A stretch of DNA of 64,000 bases from assembly GCF_007096635.1 (NCBI RefSeq), contig NZ_VKAA01000002.1:124001-188000 (forward strand), in the 5' to 3' direction. The position numbers and the translations under genes were made by a program. The stretch comes from Mycolicibacterium sp. 018/SC-01/001. GTDB lineage: Bacteria; Actinomycetota; Actinomycetes; Mycobacteriales; Mycobacteriaceae. Positions 37,964-49,397 of the stretch are shown here, piece by piece. Position 1 is the stretch's first letter. Each line of letters begins with the position of its first letter. The notes below the pieces were generated by a model. The model was not told the DNA's origin. It saw only the letters and a list, made by a program, of their open reading frames with translations, and did no database searches.

Positions 37964-39324
37964 CCGCCGTTGCTGCAATTGTGCTGGGCCTTGTGGTGGT
38001 TTCCGCGATCACCGTGGCGACGGGATACTTCGTCGCGCAGGAGTTCGCCTACATGGCGGTCGATCGATCTCGCCTGAAAGCCCGCGCCGATGCCGGTGAT
38101 CGTGCCGCCGAACGTGCGCTGTCCGTCACCCGACGGACGTCGTTCATGCTCTCGGGCGCCCAGCTGGGGATCACCGTCACCGGGCTGCTCGTCGGTTACG
38201 CGGCCGAGCCGCTGATCGGGCGCGGCCTGGAAATCCTGCTCGGCGGTTCGGGGATTCCGATGGCGATCGCGGTGGCGATCGGTGGCGTGGCCGCGATCGG
38301 CGTGTCGACAGTGATCCAGATGCTGTTCGGGGAGCTCTTCCCCAAGAATCTCGCTCTCGCGCGGCCTGAACAGCTGGCGCGGCGTCTGGCCTGGTCCACC
38401 AGCGCGTATCTGACGCTGTTCGGCTGGCTGATCTGGCTGTTCGATCAGTCGTCGAACCTCCTGCTGCGGGCCCTGCGCATCGAACCGGTGCACGATGTCG
38501 AGCACTCCGCCACGCCGCGCGACGTGGAGTACATCGTCGCGACATCCCGCGACACGGGCGAGATCCCGCTCGAGCTGTCGACACTGCTCGACCGGATTCT
38601 GGACTTCCCCACCTCCACGGCCCGGCACGCGATGATCCCCCGGGCGCGCGTCGACACGGTCCTCGACACCGAGCCGGTCGCAGATGTGTTGGCCCGCATG
38701 GCGAATGCGCACACTCGTTATCCGGTCGTGGCCGCCGATCGCGACGACGTCGTCGGTGTGATCCACCTGCACGACCTGCTGTCCGGTGACGCGTCGACGG
38801 GCACCGCCGCCGATCACCACCGCCAGGCCGTCGTGGTGCCCGAGACGTTGCCGCTGCCGAATGTTGTTCGTGCACTGGCGGATTCGAAGGAGGAGATGGC
38901 CGTCGTCATCGACGAGTTCGGTGGTTTCGCCGGCATCGTGACGATGGAGGACCTGGCCGAAGAGCTGGTCGGCGAGATCGACGACGAGCACGACGGCACT
39001 CATCGGGACGAGCCCGTCACCGAACTGACCGACGGTTGGCTGGTGGCCGGGGACCTGCCGGTGGACGAAGCGGAACGACTGCTGACCGTCACGCTGCCCA
39101 CCGGGGACTACGAGACGGTGGCCGGCATGGTGATCGCCCACGCCGACGGCCTGCCCGCCGTCGGCGACCACGTGACGATCCCCCTCCCTGCCGAACCCTC
39201 CGATTACCTCAGCACCCCGACGCCCGCCGAGCGGACGCTGACCGCCGAGATCCGCGCCGTGCGGCGGCGCGTGCCGGCCCGTATCCGACTCACCCTTGAC
39301 GTCATCGCGGAGCACAATGTCTGA
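37957..39324 (+). CDS. CNNM/CBS transmembrane protein, first of a tandem pair
   Basis: 455 residues. CNNM (DUF21) membrane domain (LTAVAAIVLGLVVVSAITVATGYFVAQEFAY; SAYLTLFGWLIWLFDQSS), CBS pair (MIPRARVDTVLDTEPVADVL ... RYPVVAADRDDVVGVIHLHDL ... EEMAVVIDEFGGFAGIVTMEDLAEELVGEI) and a C-terminal CorC domain. Related to Rv1842c. Probable divalent-cation (Mg2+/Co2+) homeostasis. It overlaps its paralogue by eight bases, implying obligate co-expression and perhaps a heterodimer. Confidence 0.87.
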   Translation: MLTAVAAIVLGLVVVSAITVATGYFVAQEFAYMAVDRSRLKARADAGDRAAERALSVTRRTSFMLSGAQLGITVTGLLVGYAAEPLIGRGLEILLGGSGIPMAIAVAIGGVAAIGVSTVIQMLFGELFPKNLALARPEQLARRLAWSTSAYLTLFGWLIWLFDQSSNLLLRALRIEPVHDVEHSATPRDVEYIVATSRDTGEIPLELSTLLDRILDFPTSTARHAMIPRARVDTVLDTEPVADVLARMANAHTRYPVVAADRDDVVGVIHLHDLLSGDASTGTAADHHRQAVVVPETLPLPNVVRALADSKEEMAVVIDEFGGFAGIVTMEDLAEELVGEIDDEHDGTHRDEPVTELTDGWLVAGDLPVDEAERLLTVTLPTGDYETVAGMVIAHADGLPAVGDHVTIPLPAEPSDYLSTPTPAERTLTAEIRAVRRRVPARIRLTLDVIAEHNV

Positions 39325-40321
39325 CCTCTGGACGATCGTCGTGATCACCGCGGCGCTGATCGCGCTGAGCGCCTTCTTCGTCGCCGTCGAGTTCGCGCTG
39401 ATCGCCGCCCGGCGCAGCCGGCTCGAAGACGCGGCCGCCGACAGTCGGGGGGCCCGCGCCGCACTGCGCAGCGCCTCCGAGCTGTCGGTGGTGCTGGCAG
39501 GGGCGCAGCTCGGCATCACCGCCTGCACCCTGCTGCTGGGTGCGATCACCAAACCGGCTGTACACTACGCACTTTCGCCGTGGCTGCAGACCGTCGGCGC
39601 CCCGCCCTGGCTCGCCGACGTGGGCGGCTTCGTGCTGGCGTTGGTGATCGTCACGTTCCTGCACCTGGTGATCGGTGAGATGGCGCCGAAGTCGTGGGCC
39701 ATCGCCCACCCGGAGCGCTCGGCCGCGCTGCTGGCCGTGCCGATGCGCGGCTTCATGTTCGTCACCCGCCCCCTGCTGCACGCGTTGAACCAGGCAGCGA
39801 ACTGGTGCCTGCGCCGCGTCGGCGTCGTTCCGGTGGACGAGCTGGCGGAGAGCCAGGATCCGCAGGCGCTGCGCCAGCTGGTGGATCACTCCGCCGCTGC
39901 CGGCACGCTCGACCCGGTCTATCACGCCAACCTGTCCAGTGCCCTGGAGTTGAACGGCCTTCGGGTCGGGCAGCTGGCCAGGCCGGCATCGCCGACGGGG
40001 TGGGTGAGCCCTGACGCCGGCACCGCGCAGATTCGCGCTGCCGCAAGAGATTCGGGTCACCTCCGGCTCCTGGTCGGTGAGCGGGGCAGCGGCACGGTCC
40101 TGGGTGTGGTGCACGTACGCGACAGCCTGGCAGCGACCGCCAGCGCCCGCGAGCTGATGCGCCCCGCCGTGACGCTCGCCGACGAGATGCCGATCTACGA
40201 GGCACTGCAGCTGATGCGGAGCACCCGCACGCACCTGGCGGTGGTGCCGGGGCCTGACGGCGTGCAGGTGTTGACGCTGACCGACGTGATGCACCGGCTG
40301 CTGGCCATCAACGCGGCATAA
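39317..40321 (+). CDS. CNNM/CBS transmembrane protein, second of the pair
   Basis: 334 residues. CNNM domain (LWTIVVITAALIALSAFFVAVEFALIAARRS; AQLGITACTLLLGAITKPAV; LVIVTFLHLVIGEMAPKSWA) then a CBS pair that is less conserved than in its neighbour, with no C-terminal CorC domain. Related to Rv1841c. The ATG at 39317 lies inside the end of the upstream gene (eight-base overlap); the earlier frame start at 39296 is disfavoured. Likely works with the upstream protein. Confidence 0.86.
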   Translation: MSDLWTIVVITAALIALSAFFVAVEFALIAARRSRLEDAAADSRGARAALRSASELSVVLAGAQLGITACTLLLGAITKPAVHYALSPWLQTVGAPPWLADVGGFVLALVIVTFLHLVIGEMAPKSWAIAHPERSAALLAVPMRGFMFVTRPLLHALNQAANWCLRRVGVVPVDELAESQDPQALRQLVDHSAAAGTLDPVYHANLSSALELNGLRVGQLARPASPTGWVSPDAGTAQIRAAARDSGHLRLLVGERGSGTVLGVVHVRDSLAATASARELMRPAVTLADEMPIYEALQLMRSTRTHLAVVPGPDGVQVLTLTDVMHRLLAINAA

Positions 40322-40345
40322 CTCACAGCCCGCTCCCTTGAACGC

Positions 40346-40361
40346 ATACCCGCAGGGGTAT
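40346..40361. promoter_or_regulatory. Operator copy 1 of the cst-like module
   Basis: ATACCC-gcag-GGGTAT, a perfect 6+6 palindrome with a four-base centre. CsoR-family repressors bind G/C-tract palindromes of this form. Copy 2 begins 33 bases downstream, about three helical turns away, and copy 3 lies before the repressor gene. Confidence 0.75.
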
Positions 40362-40378
40362 ATCTTCGTTCTCACGAT

Positions 40379-40394
40379 ATACCCCATAGGGTAT
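40379..40394. promoter_or_regulatory. Operator copy 2 of the cst-like module
   Basis: ATACCC-cata-GGGTAT, same arms and spacer length as copy 1. It ends just before the Shine-Dalgarno (GAAGGAG) of the persulfide dioxygenase gene at 40411, so binding would block transcription of the module. Confidence 0.75.
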
Positions 40395-40410
40395 GTGAAG
40401 GAGACGAACG

Positions 40411-42974
<2,564 letters not shown>

Positions 42975-42975
42975 G

Positions 42976-44028
42976 CTACGGCAGCGTCGCGGGCTCGCTG
43001 TCGATCACGTCGGCCGCGGTGTTGTCATCCTCGGGCAGCCGCGGCACCCGGGTGGCGCGCACGAACACCGTGTCGCCGGCTTTCAGCCCCAGTGCCTCGG
43101 CGTCGCCCCGGGTGATCTGCGCGGTGAACGGTGTGTGCGTCGCGGAGTTCGTCAGTTCGACACGTACCTCGAACCCGAGCATCACGATGCGGTCGATCGT
43201 CGCCTTGGTGACGCCGGCGGACTGCACCGAGTCATCACCGCTGGCGATGGCCATGTCGGGGTTGCGGCCCACGCGGATGTCGTGGGGGCGCACCAGCGCC
43301 CCGTTGAGGGTGGACACGGCACCGAGGAAGCCCATCACGAACGCATTGGCCGGCCGGTCGTACACATCGGTGGGCGAGCCGACCTGCTCGATGCGTCCCT
43401 TGTTCAGCACCGCGATGCGATCGGCGACGTCGAGCGCCTCCTGCTGATCGTGCGTGACCAACACCGTGGTGACGTGCACCTCGTCGTGCAGGCGCCGCAG
43501 CCACGCCCGCAGATCCTCACGCACCTTCGCGTCCAGCGCGCCGAACGGCTCGTCGAGCAGCAGCACCTCCGGGTCGACGGCGAGCGCGCGGGCCAGCGCC
43601 ATGCGTTGACGCTGCCCACCGGAGAGCTGGTTGGGGTAGCGGGTCTGGAAGCCGGCCAGCCCGACCACCTCGAGCAGGTTGTCGACCTTGTCCTTGATCT
43701 CGTTCTTCGGCCGCTTGCGGATCTTCAGCCCGAATGCCACGTTCTCCCGCACCGTGAGGTGCTTGAACGCCGCGTAGTGCTGGAACACGAACCCGATGCC
43801 GCGCTTCTGGGGCGGTACGTCGGTGACGTCGCGGCCGTGGATCGTGATGGTGCCCGAGTCCGGCTCGTCGAGCCCGGCGATGGCGCGCAGCAGTGTCGAC
43901 TTGCCGGATCCGCTGGGGCCCAGCAGTGCGGTCAGCGATCCCTTCGGGACGACGAAGTCGACGTTGTCGAGTGCGGCGAAATCGCCGTAGCGCTTGTTCG
44001 CACCGGAGACGGTGATCGCGTGGGTCAT
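42976..44028 (-). CDS. cysA: Sulfate/thiosulfate ABC transporter ATPase
   Basis: 350 residues. Walker [11 protein letters not shown]-loop in [14 protein letters not shown], signature [11 protein letters not shown], Walker [12 protein letters not shown], and a C-terminal TOBE-like regulatory domain. Powers the CysT/CysW sulfate importer. Last gene of subI-cysT-cysW-cysA, 31 bases after cysW. Equivalent to Rv2397c. Confidence 0.95.
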   Translation of the reverse strand: MTHAITVSGANKRYGDFAALDNVDFVVPKGSLTALLGPSGSGKSTLLRAIAGLDEPDSGTITIHGRDVTDVPPQKRGIGFVFQHYAAFKHLTVRENVAFGLKIRKRPKNEIKDKVDNLLEVVGLAGFQTRYPNQLSGGQRQRMALARALAVDPEVLLLDEPFGALDAKVREDLRAWLRRLHDEVHVTTVLVTHDQQEALDVADRIAVLNKGRIEQVGSPTDVYDRPANAFVMGFLGAVSTLNGALVRPHDIRVGRNPDMAIASGDDSVQSAGVTKATIDRIVMLGFEVRVELTNSATHTPFTAQITRGDAEALGLKAGDTVFVRATRVPRLPEDDNTAADVIDSEPATLP

Positions 44029-44059
44029 GAGGACGTGACTCCCAGGTGGTGGACGGTTC

Positions 44060-44872
44060 TCATTGTGCGGCCTTGGCCCGGCGGGCGTCGAGGATCACCT
44101 GGGCGACCAGGACGAGCACCGCGACGCTCATCAGCAGCGTGGCGATCGCGTAGGCGCCGTATTCCGCGCCTCGGTTGTAGCGGTCGGCGACCAGCAACGT
44201 CAGGGTCTGCGACGTGCCGGGCAGGTTGGACGACACCATGATGACCGCACCGAACTCGCCCAGGGTGCGCGCGACCGTCAGCACGATCCCGTAGGTCAGG
44301 CCCCAGCGGATCGACGGCAGCGTGATGCGCCAGAACGTCTGCCACCACTGCGCCCCCAGCGTCGCCGACGCCTCCTCCTGGTCGGTGCCGATCTCGTGCA
44401 GCACCGGCTCGACCTCGCGGATGACGAACGGGACGGTGACGAAGACGCTGGCGAGCACGATGCCGGGGAAGCCGAAGATGATCTTGAGCCCGAAGTCGTT
44501 CTCGACGAAGCCGAACAGCCCAGCCGATCCCCACAGCAGGATCAGCGCGACACCGACCACCACCGGGGACACCGCGAACGGCAGGTCGATGATGGCCTGC
44601 AGGATGCTCTTGCCGCGAAAGCGGTTGCGCGCCAACACGAGTGCGGTCGGTACCCCGAAGAGCACGTTGAGCGGCACCACGATGGCGACCACCAGCAACG
44701 ACAGCTCCAGCGCCGAGATGGCCGCCGGGGTGCCGACGGAGGCGAAGAACGCGCCGATGCCCGGGGAGAACGTCCGCCACAGGATCAGTCCGACCGGCAC
44801 GAGGACGAGGATCGCGATGTAGGCGATCGCGACCCAGCGCAGCAGGAGCTTGACCGCCGGGGACAGGATCAC
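44060..44872 (-). CDS. cysW: Sulfate ABC transporter permease CysW
   Basis: 270 residues, six helices, with the permease EAA-type loop region ([29 protein letters not shown]). Pairs with CysT to form the sulfate channel. GTG start at 44872 overlaps the cysT stop by four bases (GTGA); the longer frame to 45013 is inside cysT. Equivalent to Rv2398c (272). Confidence 0.94.
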   Translation of the reverse strand: MILSPAVKLLLRWVAIAYIAILVLVPVGLILWRTFSPGIGAFFASVGTPAAISALELSLLVVAIVVPLNVLFGVPTALVLARNRFRGKSILQAIIDLPFAVSPVVVGVALILLWGSAGLFGFVENDFGLKIIFGFPGIVLASVFVTVPFVIREVEPVLHEIGTDQEEASATLGAQWWQTFWRITLPSIRWGLTYGIVLTVARTLGEFGAVIMVSSNLPGTSQTLTLLVADRYNRGAEYGAYAIATLLMSVAVLVLVAQVILDARRAKAAQ

Positions 44873-45717
44873 GGTGCGAGCTCCTCCCGTTTGGCCGCCC
44901 GCGCCCCGAGCGCTCGCAACACGAACAGCACGGCGAACGAGATCACGAGCAGGACGATCGAGATCGCCGCGGCACCGACTTTGTCGTCGTTCTCGATGAG
45001 GGTGCGGATCCACTGCGAGGACACCTCGGTCTCGCCGGGGACCGCGCCGCCGATGAGCACCACCGACCCGAACTCACCGATCGCGCGCGAGAACGCCAGG
45101 CCCGCGCCCGACAGCAGTGACGGCAGGAGCGCGGGCAGAACGACCTTGAGAAAGATCACGCGGTTGTCCGCACCCAGCGACGCGGCCGCCTCCTCCACCT
45201 CGCGGTCGAGCTCCAGAAGCACCGGCTGCACCGACCGCACCACGAAGGGCAGTGTGACGAACAGCAGCGCGATACCCACACCCCACTTGGTGTGCTGCAA
45301 GTGCAAACCCACCGGGCTGTTCGGCCCGTACAGCGCGAGCATCACCAGGCTGGCCACGATCGTGGGTAGCGCGAACGGCAGGTCGATCACTGCGTCGACC
45401 AGACGCTTGCCCGGGAAGTCGTCGCGCGTGAGCACCCACGCGACGATCAGCCCGAACACCGCGTTGATCAGCGTCACGCCCACGGAGATCGTCAACGTCA
45501 CCTTGAACGACTCGATCGCCGCGTTGGAGGTGACGGCCAGCCAGAAGGCGTGCCATCCGCCCGTCGCGGACTGCCAGACGATCGCCGCGAGCGGCAGCAG
45601 CACGATCACCGACAACCACAGTGTCGCGGCGCCGACGCGCAGCGACGTACTGCCGTGCCGGTTGCGCCCCCGCGAGGGCGCCTTCGGTGCAGCGGGCTCG
45701 ACGACGATCGACGTCAT
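44869..45717 (-). CDS. cysT: Sulfate ABC transporter permease CysT
   Basis: 282 residues, six helices (LWLSVIVLLPLAAIVWQSA; IVASLVMLALYG; AISIVLLVISFAVLFVLRALG) and the EAA loop ELDREVEEAAASLGADNRVIFLKVVLPAL. Overlaps both subI and cysW by four bases, so the importer is made from one coupled message. Equivalent to Rv2399c (283). Confidence 0.94.
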   Translation of the reverse strand: MTSIVVEPAAPKAPSRGRNRHGSTSLRVGAATLWLSVIVLLPLAAIVWQSATGGWHAFWLAVTSNAAIESFKVTLTISVGVTLINAVFGLIVAWVLTRDDFPGKRLVDAVIDLPFALPTIVASLVMLALYGPNSPVGLHLQHTKWGVGIALLFVTLPFVVRSVQPVLLELDREVEEAAASLGADNRVIFLKVVLPALLPSLLSGAGLAFSRAIGEFGSVVLIGGAVPGETEVSSQWIRTLIENDDKVGAAAISIVLLVISFAVLFVLRALGARAAKREELAP

Positions 45718-46739
45718 CCGGTGGCCTGCTTATAGATCTTGGTGATCGAGCCGTTGTCCTTGTCGAACAGTGCCGGGTCGACGTCACTCCACCCGCCGAG
45801 GTCGGCGATCGTCCACAGCTTCTGCGGCGTCGGGAAGTCGCCGGCGAACTGGGCCGCCACGGCGGGATCAACGGGCCGGAAGCCGGCTTCGGCCCACAGC
45901 TTCTGACCGTCGGGGGTGTACAGGAAGTTCTTCAGGGCGTTGGCCTGCTGCTGGTGCTGCGAAGACGTCACGACCGCGACCGGGTTCTCGATCTTGAACG
46001 TCTGCGGCGGGTTGATGTGCTCGACGGGCTTGCCCTGCCGTTCGACGTTGATCGCCTCGTTCTCGTAGGAAATCAGGACGTCACCGGTGCCCTGCAGGAA
46101 GACATCGGTGGCCTCCCGACCCGAGCCGGGCCGCGTCTTGACGTGCTCGGTCACCAGCTTGTTGACGAAATCGAGGCCGGCTTGGGAGTTCTTGCCGCCG
46201 TCACTCTTGGCTGCATACGGGGCGAGCAGATTCCACTTGGCCGACCCCGAGCTCAGCGGGCTCGGCGTGACCACCTCGATGCCGGGCTGCAACAGATCGT
46301 CCCAGTCCCTGATGTTCTTCGGGTTGCCCTTGCGCACGACGAGCGACACGACCGAACCGAACGGGATGCCCTTGGTGGCGCCGGCATTCCAGTCGTCAGC
46401 CACCTTCTTGGCCTTGACCAGGCGGGTGACGTCAGGCTCGACCGAGAAGTTGACGATGTCGGCGGGCTTGCCGTCGACGACCGCGCGGGACTGATCGCCC
46501 GAGGCGCCATAGGACGTCGTGACCGCCACGCCCTTGCCCTCGGGGGTAGCCGCGAACGCGGGGATGATCTTCGACCAGCCAGGCTCGGGGACCGCGTACG
46601 CGACGAGCGTCAGCGTCGTGTCGGCCTTGGGGCCACCGTCATCGCCGGCGACGTCACTGGAGCCGCCGCCGCACGCCGCGACGAGTGACGTGGTCAGAGC
46701 CAGCGCTGCAACCGCGCGCCACCGGTACGGGAGTTTCAT
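45714..46739 (-). CDS. subI: Sulfate-binding lipoprotein SubI
   Basis: 341 residues. The signal peptide MKLPYRWRAVAALALTTS ends in lipobox LVAACGG, so it is a lipid-anchored periplasmic binding protein. Family segments: VAYAVPEPGWSKIIPAFA, TSYGASGDQSRAV, ADIVNFSVEPDV, TGDVLISYENEAI. Captures sulfate for CysTWA. The ATG at 46739 has GGAAAGG upstream. A polycysteine leader frame precedes it by 126 bases. Equivalent to Rv2400c. Confidence 0.94.
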   Translation of the reverse strand: MKLPYRWRAVAALALTTSLVAACGGGSSDVAGDDGGPKADTTLTLVAYAVPEPGWSKIIPAFAATPEGKGVAVTTSYGASGDQSRAVVDGKPADIVNFSVEPDVTRLVKAKKVADDWNAGATKGIPFGSVVSLVVRKGNPKNIRDWDDLLQPGIEVVTPSPLSSGSAKWNLLAPYAAKSDGGKNSQAGLDFVNKLVTEHVKTRPGSGREATDVFLQGTGDVLISYENEAINVERQGKPVEHINPPQTFKIENPVAVVTSSQHQQQANALKNFLYTPDGQKLWAEAGFRPVDPAVAAQFAGDFPTPQKLWTIADLGGWSDVDPALFDKDNGSITKIYKQATG

Positions 46740-46865
46740 GGGCGACCTTTCCGGGTGTGGAACGAACGTGATGCGGAGTCCGGTCACGCGGAAGGTGGGG
46801 GCAAATTGTGCACGAACGGCACAAGACATGGTTGCCGAACACCTGACCGCCGAACGGGGTAGGAG

Positions 46866-46958
46866 TCAGCAACAACAACAGACGTCAGCGACGGCAGAGA
46901 AACCGACAGCAATGAGGGCCACGATGTGACCCCCGTTGACGCCGCTCGCCGTCTGCAT
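46866..46958 (-). CDS. Polycysteine leader peptide upstream of subI-cysTWA
   Basis: A 30-codon frame (ATG at 46958, MQTASGVNGG...) ends ADVCCCC followed by TGA: four consecutive cysteine codons. A -10 box TATTCT (minus strand, 46966-46971) ends seven bases before the ATG, so the transcript would be leaderless or nearly so. subI starts 126 bases after its stop. It parallels the leader before nirA and fits cysteine-responsive attenuation of sulfate uptake. Confidence 0.8.
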   Translation of the reverse strand: MQTASGVNGGHIVALIAVGFSAVADVCCCC

Positions 46959-46965
46959 GGCGCGA

Positions 46966-46971
46966 AGAATA
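46966..46971 (-). promoter_or_regulatory. -10 box TATTCT of the subI leader transcript
   Basis: On the minus strand TATTCT is followed after seven bases by the ATG of the polycysteine ORF. It is the best -10 match in the 256-base gap before subI. Confidence 0.55.
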
Positions 46972-46995
46972 ACACCACCCTGCGTCAGCGGGTGG

Positions 46996-47082
46996 TCAGC
47001 GGGTGAGAAGCCACATCAGGATCACCAACACGATGAGCGCGACCAGCGCCAGCGTCACTCGCGACCGCGGCATACCGCTCAC
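46996..47082 (-). CDS. 28-residue single-helix membrane peptide
   Basis: GTG at 47082 overlaps the stop of the upstream gene by four bases (GTGA). Product VSGMPRSRVTLALVALIV... is a basic start followed by one hydrophobic helix ending WLLTR. The coupling and clean topology argue it is translated. It lies just upstream of the subI leader promoter. Function unknown. Confidence 0.5.
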   Translation of the reverse strand: MSGMPRSRVTLALVALIVLVILMWLLTR

Positions 47083-47294
47083 CGGCCGTCCTCCCCGTCC
47101 GCCGTCGGCTCCGGATGCGGGCGGCGCAGGTGAGCCCTCAACCTGGTCCCACCGTCGACCACGACGTCGAGCGCGCACGCCACCCCGTACGCGAGCGCCA
47201 GCACCACCGGCATCACGACGACGGTCTGCAGGACGAACGGCAATCCGGTCAGCCAGAGCTCCACTCCGTCCCACCAGCCCAGGAAACCGCCCAC
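47079..47294 (-). CDS. Small membrane protein (Rv2401A-like)
   Basis: 71 residues. The N-terminal MGGFLGWWDGVELWLTGLPF is amphipathic, followed by one strong helix VVVMPVVLALAYGVACALDVVV and a basic, acidic-ended tail (THLRRP-type, ending DGEDGR). Co-transcribed with the 28-residue peptide through a four-base overlap. Position matches a small membrane gene next to the trehalase in other mycobacteria. Function unknown. Confidence 0.65.
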   Translation of the reverse strand: MGGFLGWWDGVELWLTGLPFVLQTVVVMPVVLALAYGVACALDVVVDGGTRLRAHLRRPHPEPTADGEDGR

Positions 47295-47360
47295 CCGGTC
47301 AGCCTAGGCGCACCGTTGTTTGAGTAGACGACACGGCGTCGCGCAGTCGATGATGAGCAA

Positions 47361-49382
47361 ATGGTTTCCCAGCCCAGCGAGGCCGTGTCCGATGCGCTGA
47401 GCGACACCGTCAGCGTCGATGGAGAGTCGGGCGCGTTCGCGCTGGCCACCGCCCCGTCGTATGCCAGCTCCGGTCCGCTCCGCAATCCGTTCCCGCCGAT
47501 CGCCGATTACGCGTTCCTGTCCGACTGCGAGAACACCTGCCTGATCTCCTCGGCGGGGTCGGTCGAGTGGCTGTGCGTGCCGCGGCCTGACTCACCGAGC
47601 GTGTTCGGCGCGATCCTCGACCGCGGCGCGGGGCACTTCCGCTTGGGCCCCTACGGTGTGTCGGTTCCGGCGGCCCGCCGCTACCTGCCGGGCAGCCTGA
47701 TCCTGGAGACCACGTGGCAGACGCACACCGGCTGGCTGATCGTGCGCGACGCGCTGGTGATGGGTCCGTGGCACGATCTCGAGCGCCGCTCGCGTACGCA
47801 CCGCCGCACCCCGATGGACTGGGACGCCGAGCACATCCTGCTGCGCACGGTCCGCTGTGTGAGCGGCACCGTCGAGCTCGTGATGAACTGCGAGCCGTCG
47901 TTCGACTACCACCGCACCAGCGCCAGCTGGGAGTACTCCGCCCAGGCCTACGGTGAGGCGATCGCCCGGGCGACGAAGAACCCCGACTCGCATCCGACGC
48001 TTCGGCTCACGACCAACCTGCGGATCGGGCTGGAAGGCCGCGAGGCCAGGGCCCGCACCCGGCTCAAGGAGGGCGACAACGTGTTCGTCGCGCTCAGCTG
48101 GTCGGGCCATCCCGCACCGCAGACGTTCGACGAGGCCGCCGACAAGATGTGGCAGACCAGCGAGTGCTGGCGGCAGTGGATCAACGTCGGTGATTTCCCC
48201 GACCATCCGTGGCGGGCCTATCTGCAGCGCAGCGCGCTCACACTCAAGGGGCTGACGTACTCCCCGACCGGCGCGCTGCTCGCCGCGCCCACCACGTCGC
48301 TGCCGGAAACCCCTCAGGGCGAACGGAACTGGGATTACCGCTACGCCTGGGTGCGTGACTCGACGTTCGCGCTGTGGGGCCTCTACACGCTGGGCCTGGA
48401 CCGCGAGGCCGACGACTTCTTCGCATTCATCGCCGATGTGTCGGGCGCCAACAACGGTCAGCGCCATCCCCTTCAGGTCATGTACGGGGTGGGTGGGGAA
48501 CGCAGCCTGGTCGAGGAGGAACTCAACCACCTCTCGGGTTACGACAACGCTCGGCCGGTGCGGATCGGCAACGGCGCGTACGACCAGATGCAGCACGACA
48601 TCTGGGGCACGATGCTCGATTCGGTGTATCTGCACACCAAGTCGCGCGAGCAGATCCCTGAAACTCTGTGGCCGGTGCTCAAAGAGCAGGTCGAGGAGGC
48701 GATCAAGCACTGGCGCGAGCCGGATCGCGGGATCTGGGAGGTGCGCGGGGAACCCCAGCACTTCACGTCCAGCAAGATCATGTGCTGGGTGGCGCTCGAC
48801 CGCGGATCGAAGCTGGCCGAACTGGAGGGCGAGAAGTCCTACGCACAGCAGTGGCGCGCCATCGCCGAGGAGATCAAGGACGACATCCTCGCCCACGGCG
48901 TCGATTCCCGCGGCGTGCTCACTCAGCGCTACGGCGACGACGCGCTCGACGCGTCACTGCTGCTGGCGGTGCTGACGCGCTTCCTGCCGCCGGACGATCC
49001 GCGCATTCGGGCCACCGTGCTGGCCATCGCCGAGGAGCTGACCGAGGAAGGCCTGGTGCTGCGCTACCGCGTCGAGGAGACCGACGACGGACTGGCGGGC
49101 GAGGAGGGCACGTTCACGATCTGCTCGTTCTGGCTGGTGTCAGCCCTGGTCGAGATCGGTGAGATCCACCAGGCGCGGCACCTGTGCGAGCGTCTGCTGT
49201 CGTTCGCCAGCCCACTGCACCTCTACGCCGAGGAGATCGAGCCACGCACCGGCCGCCACCTGGGGAATTTCCCGCAGGCGTTCACCCACCTGGCATTGAT
49301 CAACGCGGTCGTACACGTCATCCGCGCCGAGGAGGAGGCCGACAGTTCGGGCGTCTTTCAGCCGGCGAACGGGCCTGTGTGA
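47361..49382 (+). CDS. Glycoside hydrolase family 15 protein, probable trehalase
   Basis: 673 residues. N-terminal beta-sandwich (~50-290; NPFPPIADYAFLSDCENTCLISSAGSVEWLCVPRPDSPSVFGAILD) and an (alpha/alpha)6 GH15 catalytic domain with NWDYRYAWVRDSTFALWGL, GGERSLVEEELNHLSGY, and near the C-terminus LGNFPQAFTHLALIN. Mycobacterial members at this locus (Rv2402) are trehalases hydrolysing trehalose to glucose. No signal peptide, so cytosolic. The ~45-residue low-complexity N-terminus is probably disordered. ATG at 47361. Confidence 0.9.
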   Translation: MVSQPSEAVSDALSDTVSVDGESGAFALATAPSYASSGPLRNPFPPIADYAFLSDCENTCLISSAGSVEWLCVPRPDSPSVFGAILDRGAGHFRLGPYGVSVPAARRYLPGSLILETTWQTHTGWLIVRDALVMGPWHDLERRSRTHRRTPMDWDAEHILLRTVRCVSGTVELVMNCEPSFDYHRTSASWEYSAQAYGEAIARATKNPDSHPTLRLTTNLRIGLEGREARARTRLKEGDNVFVALSWSGHPAPQTFDEAADKMWQTSECWRQWINVGDFPDHPWRAYLQRSALTLKGLTYSPTGALLAAPTTSLPETPQGERNWDYRYAWVRDSTFALWGLYTLGLDREADDFFAFIADVSGANNGQRHPLQVMYGVGGERSLVEEELNHLSGYDNARPVRIGNGAYDQMQHDIWGTMLDSVYLHTKSREQIPETLWPVLKEQVEEAIKHWREPDRGIWEVRGEPQHFTSSKIMCWVALDRGSKLAELEGEKSYAQQWRAIAEEIKDDILAHGVDSRGVLTQRYGDDALDASLLLAVLTRFLPPDDPRIRATVLAIAEELTEEGLVLRYRVEETDDGLAGEEGTFTICSFWLVSALVEIGEIHQARHLCERLLSFASPLHLYAEEIEPRTGRHLGNFPQAFTHLALINAVVHVIRAEEEADSSGVFQPANGPV

Positions 49383-49397
49383 CGAAGGTGTTCGAGG

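Noticed and set aside
46519..46929. 136-codon plus-strand frame over the subI leader
   Set aside because: Low-complexity Ala/Thr/Gln product antisense to subI and to the polycysteine leader; no promoter.
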